Assembly: GCA_028825115.1 (NCBI GenBank)
Contig: JAPKAV010000001.1
Coordinates: 124,001 to 188,000, forward strand
From: Candidatus Nanopelagicales bacterium
Lineage (GTDB): Bacteria; Actinomycetota; Actinomycetes; S36-B12
DNA length: 64,000 bases
Direction: 5' to 3'
In this document: positions 50,994-59,205 of the stretch, piece by piece
Position numbering within the stretch: position 1 is the first letter of the stretch
How the letters are laid out: each line of letters starts with the position of its first letter
Notes under the pieces: generated by a model
The model's database searches: none
What the model saw: only the letters and a program-made list of their open reading frames with translations
Told to the model about the DNA's origin: nothing
Made by a program: the position numbers and the translations under genes

Positions 50994-51896
50994 ATGCGAG
51001 TGTTGATTTCTGGAGCCAACGGACTGTTAGGTCAGCATTTGGTCCAGAGCCGAAGTCAAGAATTCGAGATTCTCGGAATTATTCGCTCCAAGAATTTAAC
51101 CGGGATTCGAGTTGAGTGCGAAACACGCGAATTAGATTTGACACAATTTTCCGAAGTCATTCAAGTCCTTGACACATTTGCACCTGAGGTAATTATTCAC
51201 ACGGCTGCTGAGGGGCGTGTGGATGCAGTTCAGGAGCGGATCGATGAATTTAGGACGCTGAATGTAAAACTACCTTCGCTTCTCAGCAAGTATGCCAAAA
51301 ATTCAGGCGCACAAATAGTGCATCTGTCTTCCAACGCGGTGTTTGGAGGCAGGGCCGAAAGCTACTCTGACTACAGCGGACTGGACCCGATCAATGATTA
51401 TGGAGTTCTCAAGGCGGAAGCCGAACGATCAGTCATTGAGCAGAATCCCGGTGCATTAATAATTAGACCGATACTTATGTATGGATGGCCACAGCCGTCC
51501 GGAAGACAAAACCCAGTCACTTCGTGGATTGCTAACTTGCGGGAAGGTAAAAAGATACGCGTGGTCGATGACGTCTGGACAGAACCATTAGCAGCCTGGG
51601 ATTGCGCAGAGGCAATTTGGTGCGCTCTGGATACAGATATGTCGGGTCCTTTAAATGTGAGTGGTGGTGTGAAGATGTCATTACTTGAGTTTGCACACAA
51701 GGTAGCGTCTGTTTTTGAGTTGGATTCGTCCCTAATCGAGCCTGCGTCAAGTGGAGATTTTCCGACCCTTGCTCCAAGGCCAGGTAGCACCTCCTTTGAT
51801 CTGAAGCGACTCACAGAAGAGCTGCGCTTTCATCCGCTCTCTCCTCTGGAAGGACTTGAGAAGCTAAAACATGACGAGCCTGCGATGGGGCGCTAA
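50994..51896 (+). CDS. dTDP-4-dehydrorhamnose reductase-like SDR
   Basis: The 300-residue protein has VLISGANGLLGQHLV at its N-terminus, VIIHTAAEGRVDAVQ, LSSNAVFGG and the catalytic pair in YGVLK, then the RPILMYGWPQ segment. This layout is that of RfbD/RmlD-type reductases that act on 4-keto-6-deoxy sugars, though full dTDP-rhamnose genes are not present in the window. It starts 78 bases from the divergent glycosyltransferase-like gene and is followed after 4 bases by a family 2 glycosyltransferase with which it probably forms an operon. Confidence 0.86.
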   Translation: MRVLISGANGLLGQHLVQSRSQEFEILGIIRSKNLTGIRVECETRELDLTQFSEVIQVLDTFAPEVIIHTAAEGRVDAVQERIDEFRTLNVKLPSLLSKYAKNSGAQIVHLSSNAVFGGRAESYSDYSGLDPINDYGVLKAEAERSVIEQNPGALIIRPILMYGWPQPSGRQNPVTSWIANLREGKKIRVVDDVWTEPLAAWDCAEAIWCALDTDMSGPLNVSGGVKMSLLEFAHKVASVFELDSSLIEPASSGDFPTLAPRPGSTSFDLKRLTEELRFHPLSPLEGLEKLKHDEPAMGR

Positions 51897-51900
51897 AACA

Positions 51901-52749
51901 ATGGAATCAGTTTCTCGCCCCCTAGTTTCTGTGATAATTCCCACTTACAATATGGAGCAGCACATCGCGGAAACACTGAATTCCGTTCAGAGCCAAACCC
52001 TTGAATCGTGGGAAGCGATCGTGGTTGATGATTGTTCGACGGATTTAACAGCCCAAATCGTGAATAACTTTGTGGAGCAAGACCCACGGATACGATATTG
52101 TCGTCTGCCGAAGAACAGCAACTTGCCTGCAGTACCCAGAAATTATGGAATCCAACAGGCTCATGGAAAATATGTCGCTCTACTAGATCACGATGATGCA
52201 TGGAACCCACAAAAGCTACAGCGACAAGTCCAAGTCCTCGAGGAAGATGAGGACCTAGCAATGGTCCACTCTCAGCTGTGGGTTGTCAGAGATGGGCGGA
52301 GATTTTGGGGAATTTTCTATCTGCGATCACCACGGCAGTGCATTGCTGTTGAATCAAGTTTGAAATGGCGTAATGTAATTCAGTGTTCTGCTGTCATGGT
52401 CCGAAAGGTTGTCATCCAAGACTTGGGTGGTTTTGATGAATCACTCGAATTAAGAGCGGTCGAGGACTATCATCTTTGGTACCGTATAAGTCAGCAGCAC
52501 AGAATTGCATTCATAAGTGAAATTCACGGGGTGTACCGCCACGATAAATCGAGCACCTCGTCCATCGAAAACATGGTACACCGGCTGCAGAAAGTGGATC
52601 AGGCCCTCGGAACGCTAACCTCGGCGACCAAACAAAATTTTTTGCGAAAAATTATGGCGAAAGCACTGAACTTCCCCAGTGTGCTCTATTTTCTCATCCT
52701 CGAAGGTCGTTACCGACAGTATGTTGGTTCTTCACCAAGATGTTGGTAA
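51901..52749 (+). CDS. Family 2 glycosyltransferase
   Basis: The 282-residue protein has the GT2 N-terminal motif SVIIPTYNMEQHI, VVDDCSTD and the metal-binding DHDDAW, followed by GGFDESLELRAVEDYHLWYR, which supplies the catalytic acidic residue. It is a GT-A enzyme that would add a sugar from an NDP donor to the lipid-linked glycan at the inner face of the membrane. The ATG at 51901 follows the upstream stop closely. Its last 40 bases overlap the end of the convergent GT4 gene, an unusual tail-to-tail overlap. Confidence 0.9.
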   Translation: MESVSRPLVSVIIPTYNMEQHIAETLNSVQSQTLESWEAIVVDDCSTDLTAQIVNNFVEQDPRIRYCRLPKNSNLPAVPRNYGIQQAHGKYVALLDHDDAWNPQKLQRQVQVLEEDEDLAMVHSQLWVVRDGRRFWGIFYLRSPRQCIAVESSLKWRNVIQCSAVMVRKVVIQDLGGFDESLELRAVEDYHLWYRISQQHRIAFISEIHGVYRHDKSSTSSIENMVHRLQKVDQALGTLTSATKQNFLRKIMAKALNFPSVLYFLILEGRYRQYVGSSPRCW

Positions 52750-53879
52750 AAGTCCAAAATCTTGTGCCAGAGAAAATTTCGACCATAGAACTCAACAACT
52801 TGTTGTCGCGCGGCATCTCCCAGAACTCTCAGTTCAATCCCACCTTTCATGATCTCATTCATGGTCGAGAAAAGTATCGAGGAGTTCTTTATTGGAATAA
52901 GGAACCCATTTACTCCCTCGATTATGACCTCATTGCATCCATTAATGTCAGTTACGATCGAGGGTAATGACATTGCTCCCGCTTCAATAACGGAGTTGGG
53001 TAGCCCTTCGCGGTAACTTGGGAGGACAAAGACATTGGCTGCCGCGAGGTAAGGTCTCACGTCAAAATGCCATCCGATTGCATGGATCCTGTCTGAACAA
53101 GCCATCTTTTCTCGAGTTCTGATTGGGAGTGGGGTTAGTTTTTCTTCTTGTTCGCCAACTAGTAGTAGGTCTACATCGAAATGGGAATCGGCAAGTTCAA
53201 CGAATGCCTCGATCAACTCGATTATTCCCTTGTCGGGCACCAATCTACCGACATAGACGAAAACAGTATTCTGGTCGGAAATACCCAGACTAGTGCGAAC
53301 ATTGTCATTGTCATTGTCATTGTCATTGTCATTGGCAAGGCTGTAATGGTTGATGTCCACTCCATTGATCGAACCGTTGCCTATAACCGTAACGATCTTC
53401 TTAGTAAGACGAGCATGGACAAAGTCTCTGAGCCCGAAACTATTGGATGTTAAGGCAGTCGCATTAAAGTAAGTGAATTGCTCGGCAAGTTTCATGAGTG
53501 AGCGCCGAATCCCTTGAGCTTCCATCAAGGGCATCCCCACTATTCCGTGAACTCGCCGAGGAACCCGGGCCAGACGGCCCGCGATCATGGTCACGAGTCC
53601 GGCCTTTGGGGTGTATGACTGAATTATGTCGGGTCGATGTTTCCGCAAGAGCCTGAACATACGCCAGATCGAAAGCAAATCGTGTAACGGTGCAATGGTG
53701 CGTCTCATTTCAACCGCTTTCCAGCAGACACCTTCTCTCTCGGCCACGTTGGCGATTCTGTCGGAGGGTGAGCTCACGATCGTGACGTCGAAGTACTGGT
53801 TAAGAAATCCCGGTTGCCCTTCAAGCAACGAGTCAAGCGAATCAACAACCGTAGTGAGAATCCAGAGTTTTTGCTTCAA
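52710..53879 (-). CDS. Family 4 glycosyltransferase with Asn-Asp repeat
   Basis: The 389-residue GT-B enzyme has GNGSINGVDINHYS, FVYVGRLVPDKGI and the donor-site pattern LPSYREGLPNSVIEAGAMSLP. It is related to CapM/WcaA-type glycosyltransferases. Between residues of the two domains the sequence has a run of alternating Asn and Asp, encoded by a 6-base tandem repeat at 53301-53333, which is unusual for this family and probably lies in a surface loop. The gene overlaps the downstream convergent GT2 by 40 bases and its start overlaps the epimerase stop by 4. Confidence 0.9.
   Translation of the reverse strand: MKQKLWILTTVVDSLDSLLEGQPGFLNQYFDVTIVSSPSDRIANVAEREGVCWKAVEMRRTIAPLHDLLSIWRMFRLLRKHRPDIIQSYTPKAGLVTMIAGRLARVPRRVHGIVGMPLMEAQGIRRSLMKLAEQFTYFNATALTSNSFGLRDFVHARLTKKIVTVIGNGSINGVDINHYSLANDNDNDNDNDNVRTSLGISDQNTVFVYVGRLVPDKGIIELIEAFVELADSHFDVDLLLVGEQEEKLTPLPIRTREKMACSDRIHAIGWHFDVRPYLAAANVFVLPSYREGLPNSVIEAGAMSLPSIVTDINGCNEVIIEGVNGFLIPIKNSSILFSTMNEIMKGGIELRVLGDAARQQVVEFYGRNFLWHKILDFYQHLGEEPTYCR
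53301..53333. repeat. Hexanucleotide tandem repeat in GT4 gene
   Basis: ATTGTC is repeated five times plus a further ATT on the plus strand, encoding (Asn-Asp)5-Asn on the minus strand. Changes by whole units would alter the loop length without breaking the frame. Confidence 0.9.
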
Positions 53880-54808
53880 GACCGTACCTGAGTACTCAAG
53901 TACATCAACGGGTCGAGAAATTTCTCGACATCAATGAACTGCGCAAGCCGTTCAGTATTGGCTATACACGCCTCCACTTCATCACGAGTGACGTGTTCAA
54001 GTTCCACTTCGATTTCGTTGCTACGAAGCACGTCAATAAGTTCTGTTACGCAGATCCCTTTTCCCCTGCCGATATTTATGACTCCTGGATTCGCACCCAC
54101 AGTCAATTCCAGATAGGTCTTGGCAGCATCTGTCACGTGAGTGAAGTCACGAAGAGAAGCACCTAAATTTATCACCCGAAATGGCGACGATGATTTCGCT
54201 GCTTGCTTCAACCTATGGATTACTGAGAATCGATCTTTGCCCCCATAAAGGTTGAAGGGTCGAACGATGGTGTAGTCAATGCCGTATGCCTGTGCGAAAC
54301 TGGTAACTAATTGTTCGGCCGCAACCTTGAATGCACCGTGTATTCCATGTGTCTGAACCGCGTCGCGCTCTTTGCAATTCGCATTATCACCATATACAAC
54401 AGCACTACTAGTGTAGATCATTCTTGAGCATTGTGAAGATTTCGCCCATTCCAAGGTCCGCGCAAGGACCCCTAATGACTGATTCAGATACTCGACCGGG
54501 TCTGAAAAGTCCGACAACTGATTCGCAGGTTGAAACGCATTTACAATCACAGGCAAATTCTTGGGCATTAATATTGAGGCATCAGGGTTTAATATTTCTC
54601 TCGAAGAGATGACGGTGGCGTTTGAATGATTCGCGATAGTGTGCGTTAAATTACTTCGAGCACCAATAATCACTAACTTTTGACGTTTATCCTCGGTTGC
54701 TCCCACAGAGTGAAGCCTAAGGGATCTAGGTCTTTGAGCGGCCAACGCCCAAATGTCACTGTACCGCAACCTCCGATCTTTATGGCTGATTTTTCTTGAG
54801 GGGGGCAT
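53876..54808 (-). CDS. NAD-dependent sugar epimerase/dehydratase-like protein
   Basis: The protein of about 310 residues has KLVIIGARSN as the start of the Rossmann fold, TSSAVVYGD and VRPFNLYGGKDRF. At the active site the expected Tyr of YxxxK is His (IHGAFK), from a CAC codon one base from TAC, so activity may be altered. Cofactor glycines in the first loop are also reduced. The start is uncertain: an ATG at 54808 is chosen because it follows the dehydratase stop, but the first 45 residues have no similarity and a GTG at 54706 is possible. It overlaps the GT4 start by 4 bp. Confidence 0.72.
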   Translation of the reverse strand: MPPSRKISHKDRRLRYSDIWALAAQRPRSLRLHSVGATEDKRQKLVIIGARSNLTHTIANHSNATVISSREILNPDASILMPKNLPVIVNAFQPANQLSDFSDPVEYLNQSLGVLARTLEWAKSSQCSRMIYTSSAVVYGDNANCKERDAVQTHGIHGAFKVAAEQLVTSFAQAYGIDYTIVRPFNLYGGKDRFSVIHRLKQAAKSSSPFRVINLGASLRDFTHVTDAAKTYLELTVGANPGVINIGRGKGICVTELIDVLRSNEIEVELEHVTRDEVEACIANTERLAQFIDVEKFLDPLMYLSTQVRS

Positions 54809-54825
54809 GAGCAACGTGAGAGGGA

Positions 54826-56586
54826 TCAAAAATAATTCTGGATTTCTAACCAATTTGTTTCGTGGATACTGGATGGACCGGGAAGTGACAACTGGCTGAC
54901 TCGTGAACTGGTGATTAACTCGTGAGAGGTTTTCTTAGGTTCTTCTGTTGACGACACCAAGACCTCATGAGCCTTTTCACCAGGGCGAAGCCCAGTAAAT
55001 TCAACCGAGATGTTTCGGCCTGATCTATTGATCATGTGTTGAGCAAGGTCAGCAATTTTGAGGGGTAAACCCATATCAAGGATTAGGGTCTCGCCGTGGT
55101 TGCCGATTACTGCGGCTTGGAGAACTAAGTGAACAGCTTCGCGTATTGTCATGAAGAAGCGCGTGACGGCCTCATCCGTGACTGTGACGGGTCCACCGTT
55201 TTCAATTTGAAATCTGAAGGTCTCGATTACTGAACCTCTTGACCCGAGAACATTTCCAAATCGAACGGACACAAACGATCGTTTGGCGTCTTCGGGGACT
55301 CCTGCGGTGAGTTGTTCGGTAAGGAGTTTTGATTTACCGAGAATGCTCGTTGGGTCGGCGGCTTTGTCGGTGGAAATGTTGACGAAGTGAGTCACTCCGT
55401 GGTCCATTGACGCTTGTAGCATGCTAGCGGTACCACGGACGTTGGTCTTGAAGGCCTCCTCGGGGTGGCGTTCAAGGAGGGGAAGATGTTTCAGCGCGGC
55501 CGAGTGAAAAACAATTTCAGGCTGGGTCTCCGTGAGGATTTCGTCGATCCTCGCAGCGTCTCGAATATCAGCTAGGATCAAGTGCGGAGACATTAGGTGG
55601 CCTGTTCCATCAAGGGTGAGCTGAACTCGGTGAAGGGCGGATTCATCCCGATCCAAGAGAAACAGCGCAGTTGGACGGTAGCGTGAAATCTGCCGAACTA
55701 ATTCAGAACCAATGGATCCTCCCGCGCCTGTGACAAGGACTCTTTTACCTCGAATGAATGCTGTAATTTCGGCCTCATCCGTGTTAATGGGGCGCCGCCC
55801 CATGAGGTCCTCTTCAGTGACATCGGAAATGTCACCTAACTTAACCGCCCCGCCAACAATTTCAGAGGCTGTCGGGATGATCGTTACCGACACTCCGAGG
55901 GGTCGCATACGTTGATCAAGGTCAAGAAGTTCCGCTGCTTGAATCCCCGCGATGGCAATAAGTAAAACTTCCGTCTCAGTCTGAGAACATATTTCCTCAA
56001 TTTGGGATGAAGTGCCCAGCACTTTGATACCGGATCTTCGAAGGTGATGCTTCCTCGGATTATCATCAATGAATCCAACCGGTTGATATTCATTGTCACG
56101 ATCGTTGAGCATCAGAGTGACGATCTGCGATCCAGCATCTCCTGCGCCAAAGATAAGGGTTTTCTTCCCTTCACGGCTGAGCAATCGTTGCTGGCGCGCT
56201 CCACGCAAAATGAAGCGGGCACCAAGCATGCTTGCCGCCGCGATCCCAACAGCGATAACAAACGTGGAGCGTGGCAACTCGCTCCCGGGAATGATTAGTA
56301 GTACGAATGTTCCCAAGGCGCCCACAAATACGCACGTAACAACAAGACCGAGAACCTCATCAAAAGAACCAACAACATATCGACCCTGATAAAGATGGAA
56401 TGCAGAGCCGGCTGCGATATGGATCAGCGCTGCGATTACGCCACTGACAAGAGCTACAAGCAGTCGCGAGCCGCTGACATCGAAGTCATATCGAAATAGC
56501 AGAGCCAGCGGAACTGCCATAATCCATGAGAGAGCGTCCCAAGCTACCTGAGCCAATCGTCTTTGGAACCATTGTCTTTGGGTCAT
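54826..56586 (-). CDS. pglF: Membrane-anchored NDP-GlcNAc 4,6-dehydratase (PglF/CapD type)
   Basis: The 586-residue protein has four hydrophobic N-terminal segments within the first 130 residues, then a Rossmann domain (TLIFGAGDAGSQIV) and the catalytic extended SDR domain with VLVTGAGGSIGSELV, FHSAALKHLPLLE and STDKAADPTSILGKSK. This is the standard architecture of PglF/WbpM/CapD proteins. It would convert UDP-GlcNAc to the 4-keto-6-deoxy sugar. The ATG at 56586 is preferred over a TTG four codons earlier. With PglD, PglE and PglC genes nearby, a bacillosamine-type product is likely. Confidence 0.93.
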   Translation of the reverse strand: MTQRQWFQRRLAQVAWDALSWIMAVPLALLFRYDFDVSGSRLLVALVSGVIAALIHIAAGSAFHLYQGRYVVGSFDEVLGLVVTCVFVGALGTFVLLIIPGSELPRSTFVIAVGIAAASMLGARFILRGARQQRLLSREGKKTLIFGAGDAGSQIVTLMLNDRDNEYQPVGFIDDNPRKHHLRRSGIKVLGTSSQIEEICSQTETEVLLIAIAGIQAAELLDLDQRMRPLGVSVTIIPTASEIVGGAVKLGDISDVTEEDLMGRRPINTDEAEITAFIRGKRVLVTGAGGSIGSELVRQISRYRPTALFLLDRDESALHRVQLTLDGTGHLMSPHLILADIRDAARIDEILTETQPEIVFHSAALKHLPLLERHPEEAFKTNVRGTASMLQASMDHGVTHFVNISTDKAADPTSILGKSKLLTEQLTAGVPEDAKRSFVSVRFGNVLGSRGSVIETFRFQIENGGPVTVTDEAVTRFFMTIREAVHLVLQAAVIGNHGETLILDMGLPLKIADLAQHMINRSGRNISVEFTGLRPGEKAHEVLVSSTEEPKKTSHELITSSRVSQLSLPGPSSIHETNWLEIQNYF

Positions 56587-56622
56587 TGAACTTCCCAACG
56601 ATAAATCAATGTGTTCAGGAAC

Positions 56623-57270
56623 CTACAAGTATGGATCATGGGCTTTCCTGTCTTTGAGAAATGTTGCGGGCGCGCCGACCGCAACAGTAAGAGGTGGGAT
56701 CGATTTGTGTGCGTACGATGCGGCGCCTAGCACGGAGTCGTGACCAATTTGCAAACCATGACGTGCCGTGGAGTTAATTGCTAACACAGCTCGCTCACCT
56801 ATCGTCACGTTACCGCCGGTTCGGGCCCCTGGGCCAAGTGAAGCAAAGTCGCCCATAACACAGTCGTGTTCGATACTTGAGGTTGTATTGAGGGTGCAAA
56901 AAATTCCTACTTGAGAGGAAGTTCCAACTACAGAGTTCTGGTGAACCGTGGATCCTTGCCCGATTTCGGAATCTTTTGCAATAGATGCTGTGGGATGAAT
57001 TAAAGGAGGGAACATTGAGATGGGGTAAGTTTTATTGAGTTCAAGCCATACTTCCTGACGTGTGAAATTATCTCCGATTCCGATCGCAATGACCGCATTT
57101 TTTGGTGCAAGGCCCTCGGGGAGATCCGGATAGGCGTTAAAACCCAAGAAGTTTTGGTAATCCGAATTCGGAGAAATGAAGGCCTGAATCTGGAAGCCAG
57201 ACGCCGTGGCAATCTCGGCCAAGCTCTTCGCGTGTCCTCCGGTCCCCCAGACGTAAAGTTTCTTACTCAC
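56623..57270 (-). CDS. pglD: PglD-type sugar N-acetyltransferase
   Basis: The 215-residue protein has YVWGTGGHAKSL at the N-terminus, a linker, and hexapeptide repeats from about residue 90. The catalytic His-Asp appears in SSIEHDCVMGDFASLGPGA. It would acetylate UDP-4-amino-4,6-dideoxy-GlcNAc to give UDP-N,N'-diacetylbacillosamine. The start is a GTG. It lies directly upstream of pglF on the same strand, separated by 36 bases, and is divergent from the pglE-like gene. It is related to the NeuD-like protein at 2169 but the two are not close copies. Confidence 0.9.
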   Translation of the reverse strand: MSKKLYVWGTGGHAKSLAEIATASGFQIQAFISPNSDYQNFLGFNAYPDLPEGLAPKNAVIAIGIGDNFTRQEVWLELNKTYPISMFPPLIHPTASIAKDSEIGQGSTVHQNSVVGTSSQVGIFCTLNTTSSIEHDCVMGDFASLGPGARTGGNVTIGERAVLAINSTARHGLQIGHDSVLGAASYAHKSIPPLTVAVGAPATFLKDRKAHDPYL

Positions 57271-57446
57271 GAGTCGCCCTGTTCCAGAGTTTCACTACTT
57301 TCTTTTCGCCCGCCAGAGGGGTTCGTTCAAAAGACCCATATTTGGTGCTGCCAAAATGATGTAGATCCTCATGGAAATCCGATAGCACCATAGCGACACT
57401 CTAGTTGGTGGTCTGGCTGGAAATGATTAGAGATTAGGCTGTACCA

Positions 57447-58589
57447 GTGGATCAAGTTAGGGGAAGGCGTTATCTGTCTGCTCCAGTGGCTACCCCTAGA
57501 GATATCCACCGGGTTCAGGAGTCCTTGATTTCGGGCTGGGTTGCTCCGGCAGGGCCCGAGTTGTCTGCCTTTGAGTCGCAAATTGCGTCCTATGTAGGGG
57601 TATCTGAGGCGGTTGGACTGAGCTCCGGCACGGCAGCGCTGCATTTGGCCTTAAAATATTTAGGGGTAGGGCCCGGCGATAAAGTGTTGGTCCCCACACT
57701 GACGTTTGGGGCAACAGCTTTTGCGGTTACATACTTGGGGGCTGAGCCGGTCTTTGTCGACGTTGACGACTCGTGGAATATGGATCCAGATCACACCCGG
57801 CTGGCCCTGAAGACCTTGAAAAGTGACGGTATTCAGGTTGGGGCCGCGCTCCCCGTCGACCTGTACGGTTCCCCTGCGAATTACGGGGCGCTGATGCCTT
57901 TGTTCTCCGAGTTCGGCGTCCCGGTTTTTGAGGATGCTGCTGAGGGTCTGGGCGGTGATTTCGACGGCAAGAAATTGGGAGGCTTCGGAGTGGGCGGGGC
58001 ACTTTCCTTTAATGGAAACAAGATCCTGACTACCTCGGGGGGCGGCATGTTACTGACGAACGATGGCGAGTTTGCATCCAAGGTGCGTTTTTGGGCTACA
58101 CAGTCACGTGAGGATTTCCCCTGGTATGAACATGAAGAGATTGGTTACAACTACCGGTTGAGTAATATTTTGGCCGCCTTAGGCCGATCGCAATTGGAGC
58201 GAATTGACCAAACGGTGACTCACCACCGAGAGCTCCGTGAGTTGTATCGGGAGGGTCTCGCCCCATTAGAGGGTGTCCTGGTTCAGGCAGATCCATCGTG
58301 GGGTCGATCAAATTCCTGGTTGTCTGTTGTGACTTTTGATCCCGGGTTATATCCCGACGGTCCGACGCAGATTCGATTGGCGTTGGAGGAAAGAGACATT
58401 GAGTCTCGTCCAATCTGGAAACCCATGCACCAGCAGCCTGTATTTCGAGGTGCTCGCTCCTTTCTCAGCGGCAAGGCAGACTCCGTCTACTCTTCGGGAT
58501 TGTGCTTGCCCTCGGGTCCAAGGATCACTGATCTAGATGTTGAAGAGGTGTGTTCGGTGATCTCGAGGACCCTCGGCCCGCGAGCATGA
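57447..58589 (+). CDS. pglE: PglE-type aminotransferase
   Basis: The 380-residue DegT-family enzyme has VFEDAAEGLGG and the lysine motif SFNGNKILTTSGGG, and starts with RRYLSAPVATPRDI. It would aminate the 4-keto group of the PglF product using glutamate. Layout is close to LegC at 2783, as expected for enzymes with similar substrates. The start is a GTG at 57447. Its stop overlaps the pglC start in an ATGA junction, so aminotransferase and first glycosyl-phosphate transferase are co-translated. The G and C content of this stretch is higher than that of the neighbouring glycosyltransferases. Confidence 0.91.
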   Translation: MDQVRGRRYLSAPVATPRDIHRVQESLISGWVAPAGPELSAFESQIASYVGVSEAVGLSSGTAALHLALKYLGVGPGDKVLVPTLTFGATAFAVTYLGAEPVFVDVDDSWNMDPDHTRLALKTLKSDGIQVGAALPVDLYGSPANYGALMPLFSEFGVPVFEDAAEGLGGDFDGKKLGGFGVGGALSFNGNKILTTSGGGMLLTNDGEFASKVRFWATQSREDFPWYEHEEIGYNYRLSNILAALGRSQLERIDQTVTHHRELRELYREGLAPLEGVLVQADPSWGRSNSWLSVVTFDPGLYPDGPTQIRLALEERDIESRPIWKPMHQQPVFRGARSFLSGKADSVYSSGLCLPSGPRITDLDVEEVCSVISRTLGPRA

Positions 58590-59176
58590 GACGTCTCGCA
58601 GATTTCATGATTGCTGGATGTGGGATAATCCTGCTATCCCCACTTATCGGACTTCTTTCGCTACTGGTGCGTGTATTTCTGGGTTCGCCAGTGCTCTTTC
58701 GACAGACCCGGCCAGGGCTCAGTGGGGAATCCTTTGAGCTAGTGAAATTTCGAACCATGACCGACCGTTGCGATCAAAATGGAGATTTGTTGCCGGACGC
58801 GGAGCGTCTAACAAGTTTCGGAACTTTTTTACGCTCGACGAGTCTGGATGAGCTTCCCGAATTGTGGAATGTGGTTCGTGCAGAGATGAGCCTGGTGGGT
58901 CCCAGGCCGCTATTGGTGGAATACTTACCTTTGTATTCGCCGGTCCAGGCTCGCAGGCATGAGGTTCGACCAGGTGTAACGGGATTGGCGCAAGTGCGCG
59001 GGCGCAACGAGTTGAGTTGGGAAGAAAAGTTTAAGTTAGATGTTTGGTACGTTGATCATAGATCTTTTCGCCTTGACGGCGCGATCTTGTTTTGGACAGT
59101 GAGATCCGTGTTACATCGGGAAGGTATTTCTGCCGAAGGCAACGTGACGATGCCCCCCTTTGTTGGCGATCACTAG
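58586..59176 (+). CDS. pglC: Initiating phosphoglycosyltransferase (PglC type)
   Basis: The 196-residue protein has one N-terminal hydrophobic hairpin (FMIAGCGIILLSPLIGLL), KFRTMTD, and the catalytic stretch STSLDELPELWNVVRAEMSLVGPRPLL, followed by RPGVTGLAQVRGR. It transfers a sugar-1-phosphate to undecaprenyl phosphate, starting polymer assembly. The length is that of monotopic PglC-like enzymes. The ATG at 58586 forms an ATGA overlap with pglE and excludes a 12-codon upstream extension. Since its partner genes make a diacetamido-bacillosamine-type nucleotide sugar, that is the likely first sugar. Confidence 0.93.
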   Translation: MRRLADFMIAGCGIILLSPLIGLLSLLVRVFLGSPVLFRQTRPGLSGESFELVKFRTMTDRCDQNGDLLPDAERLTSFGTFLRSTSLDELPELWNVVRAEMSLVGPRPLLVEYLPLYSPVQARRHEVRPGVTGLAQVRGRNELSWEEKFKLDVWYVDHRSFRLDGAILFWTVRSVLHREGISAEGNVTMPPFVGDH

Positions 59177-59205
59177 ATTTTTCTCTGCGAGATCGTGATC
59201 GTGTA

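Noticed and set aside
50994..51896. Part of a dTDP-rhamnose pathway
   Set aside because: No rmlA, rmlB or rmlC equivalents were found in the window; the protein is only RmlD-like.
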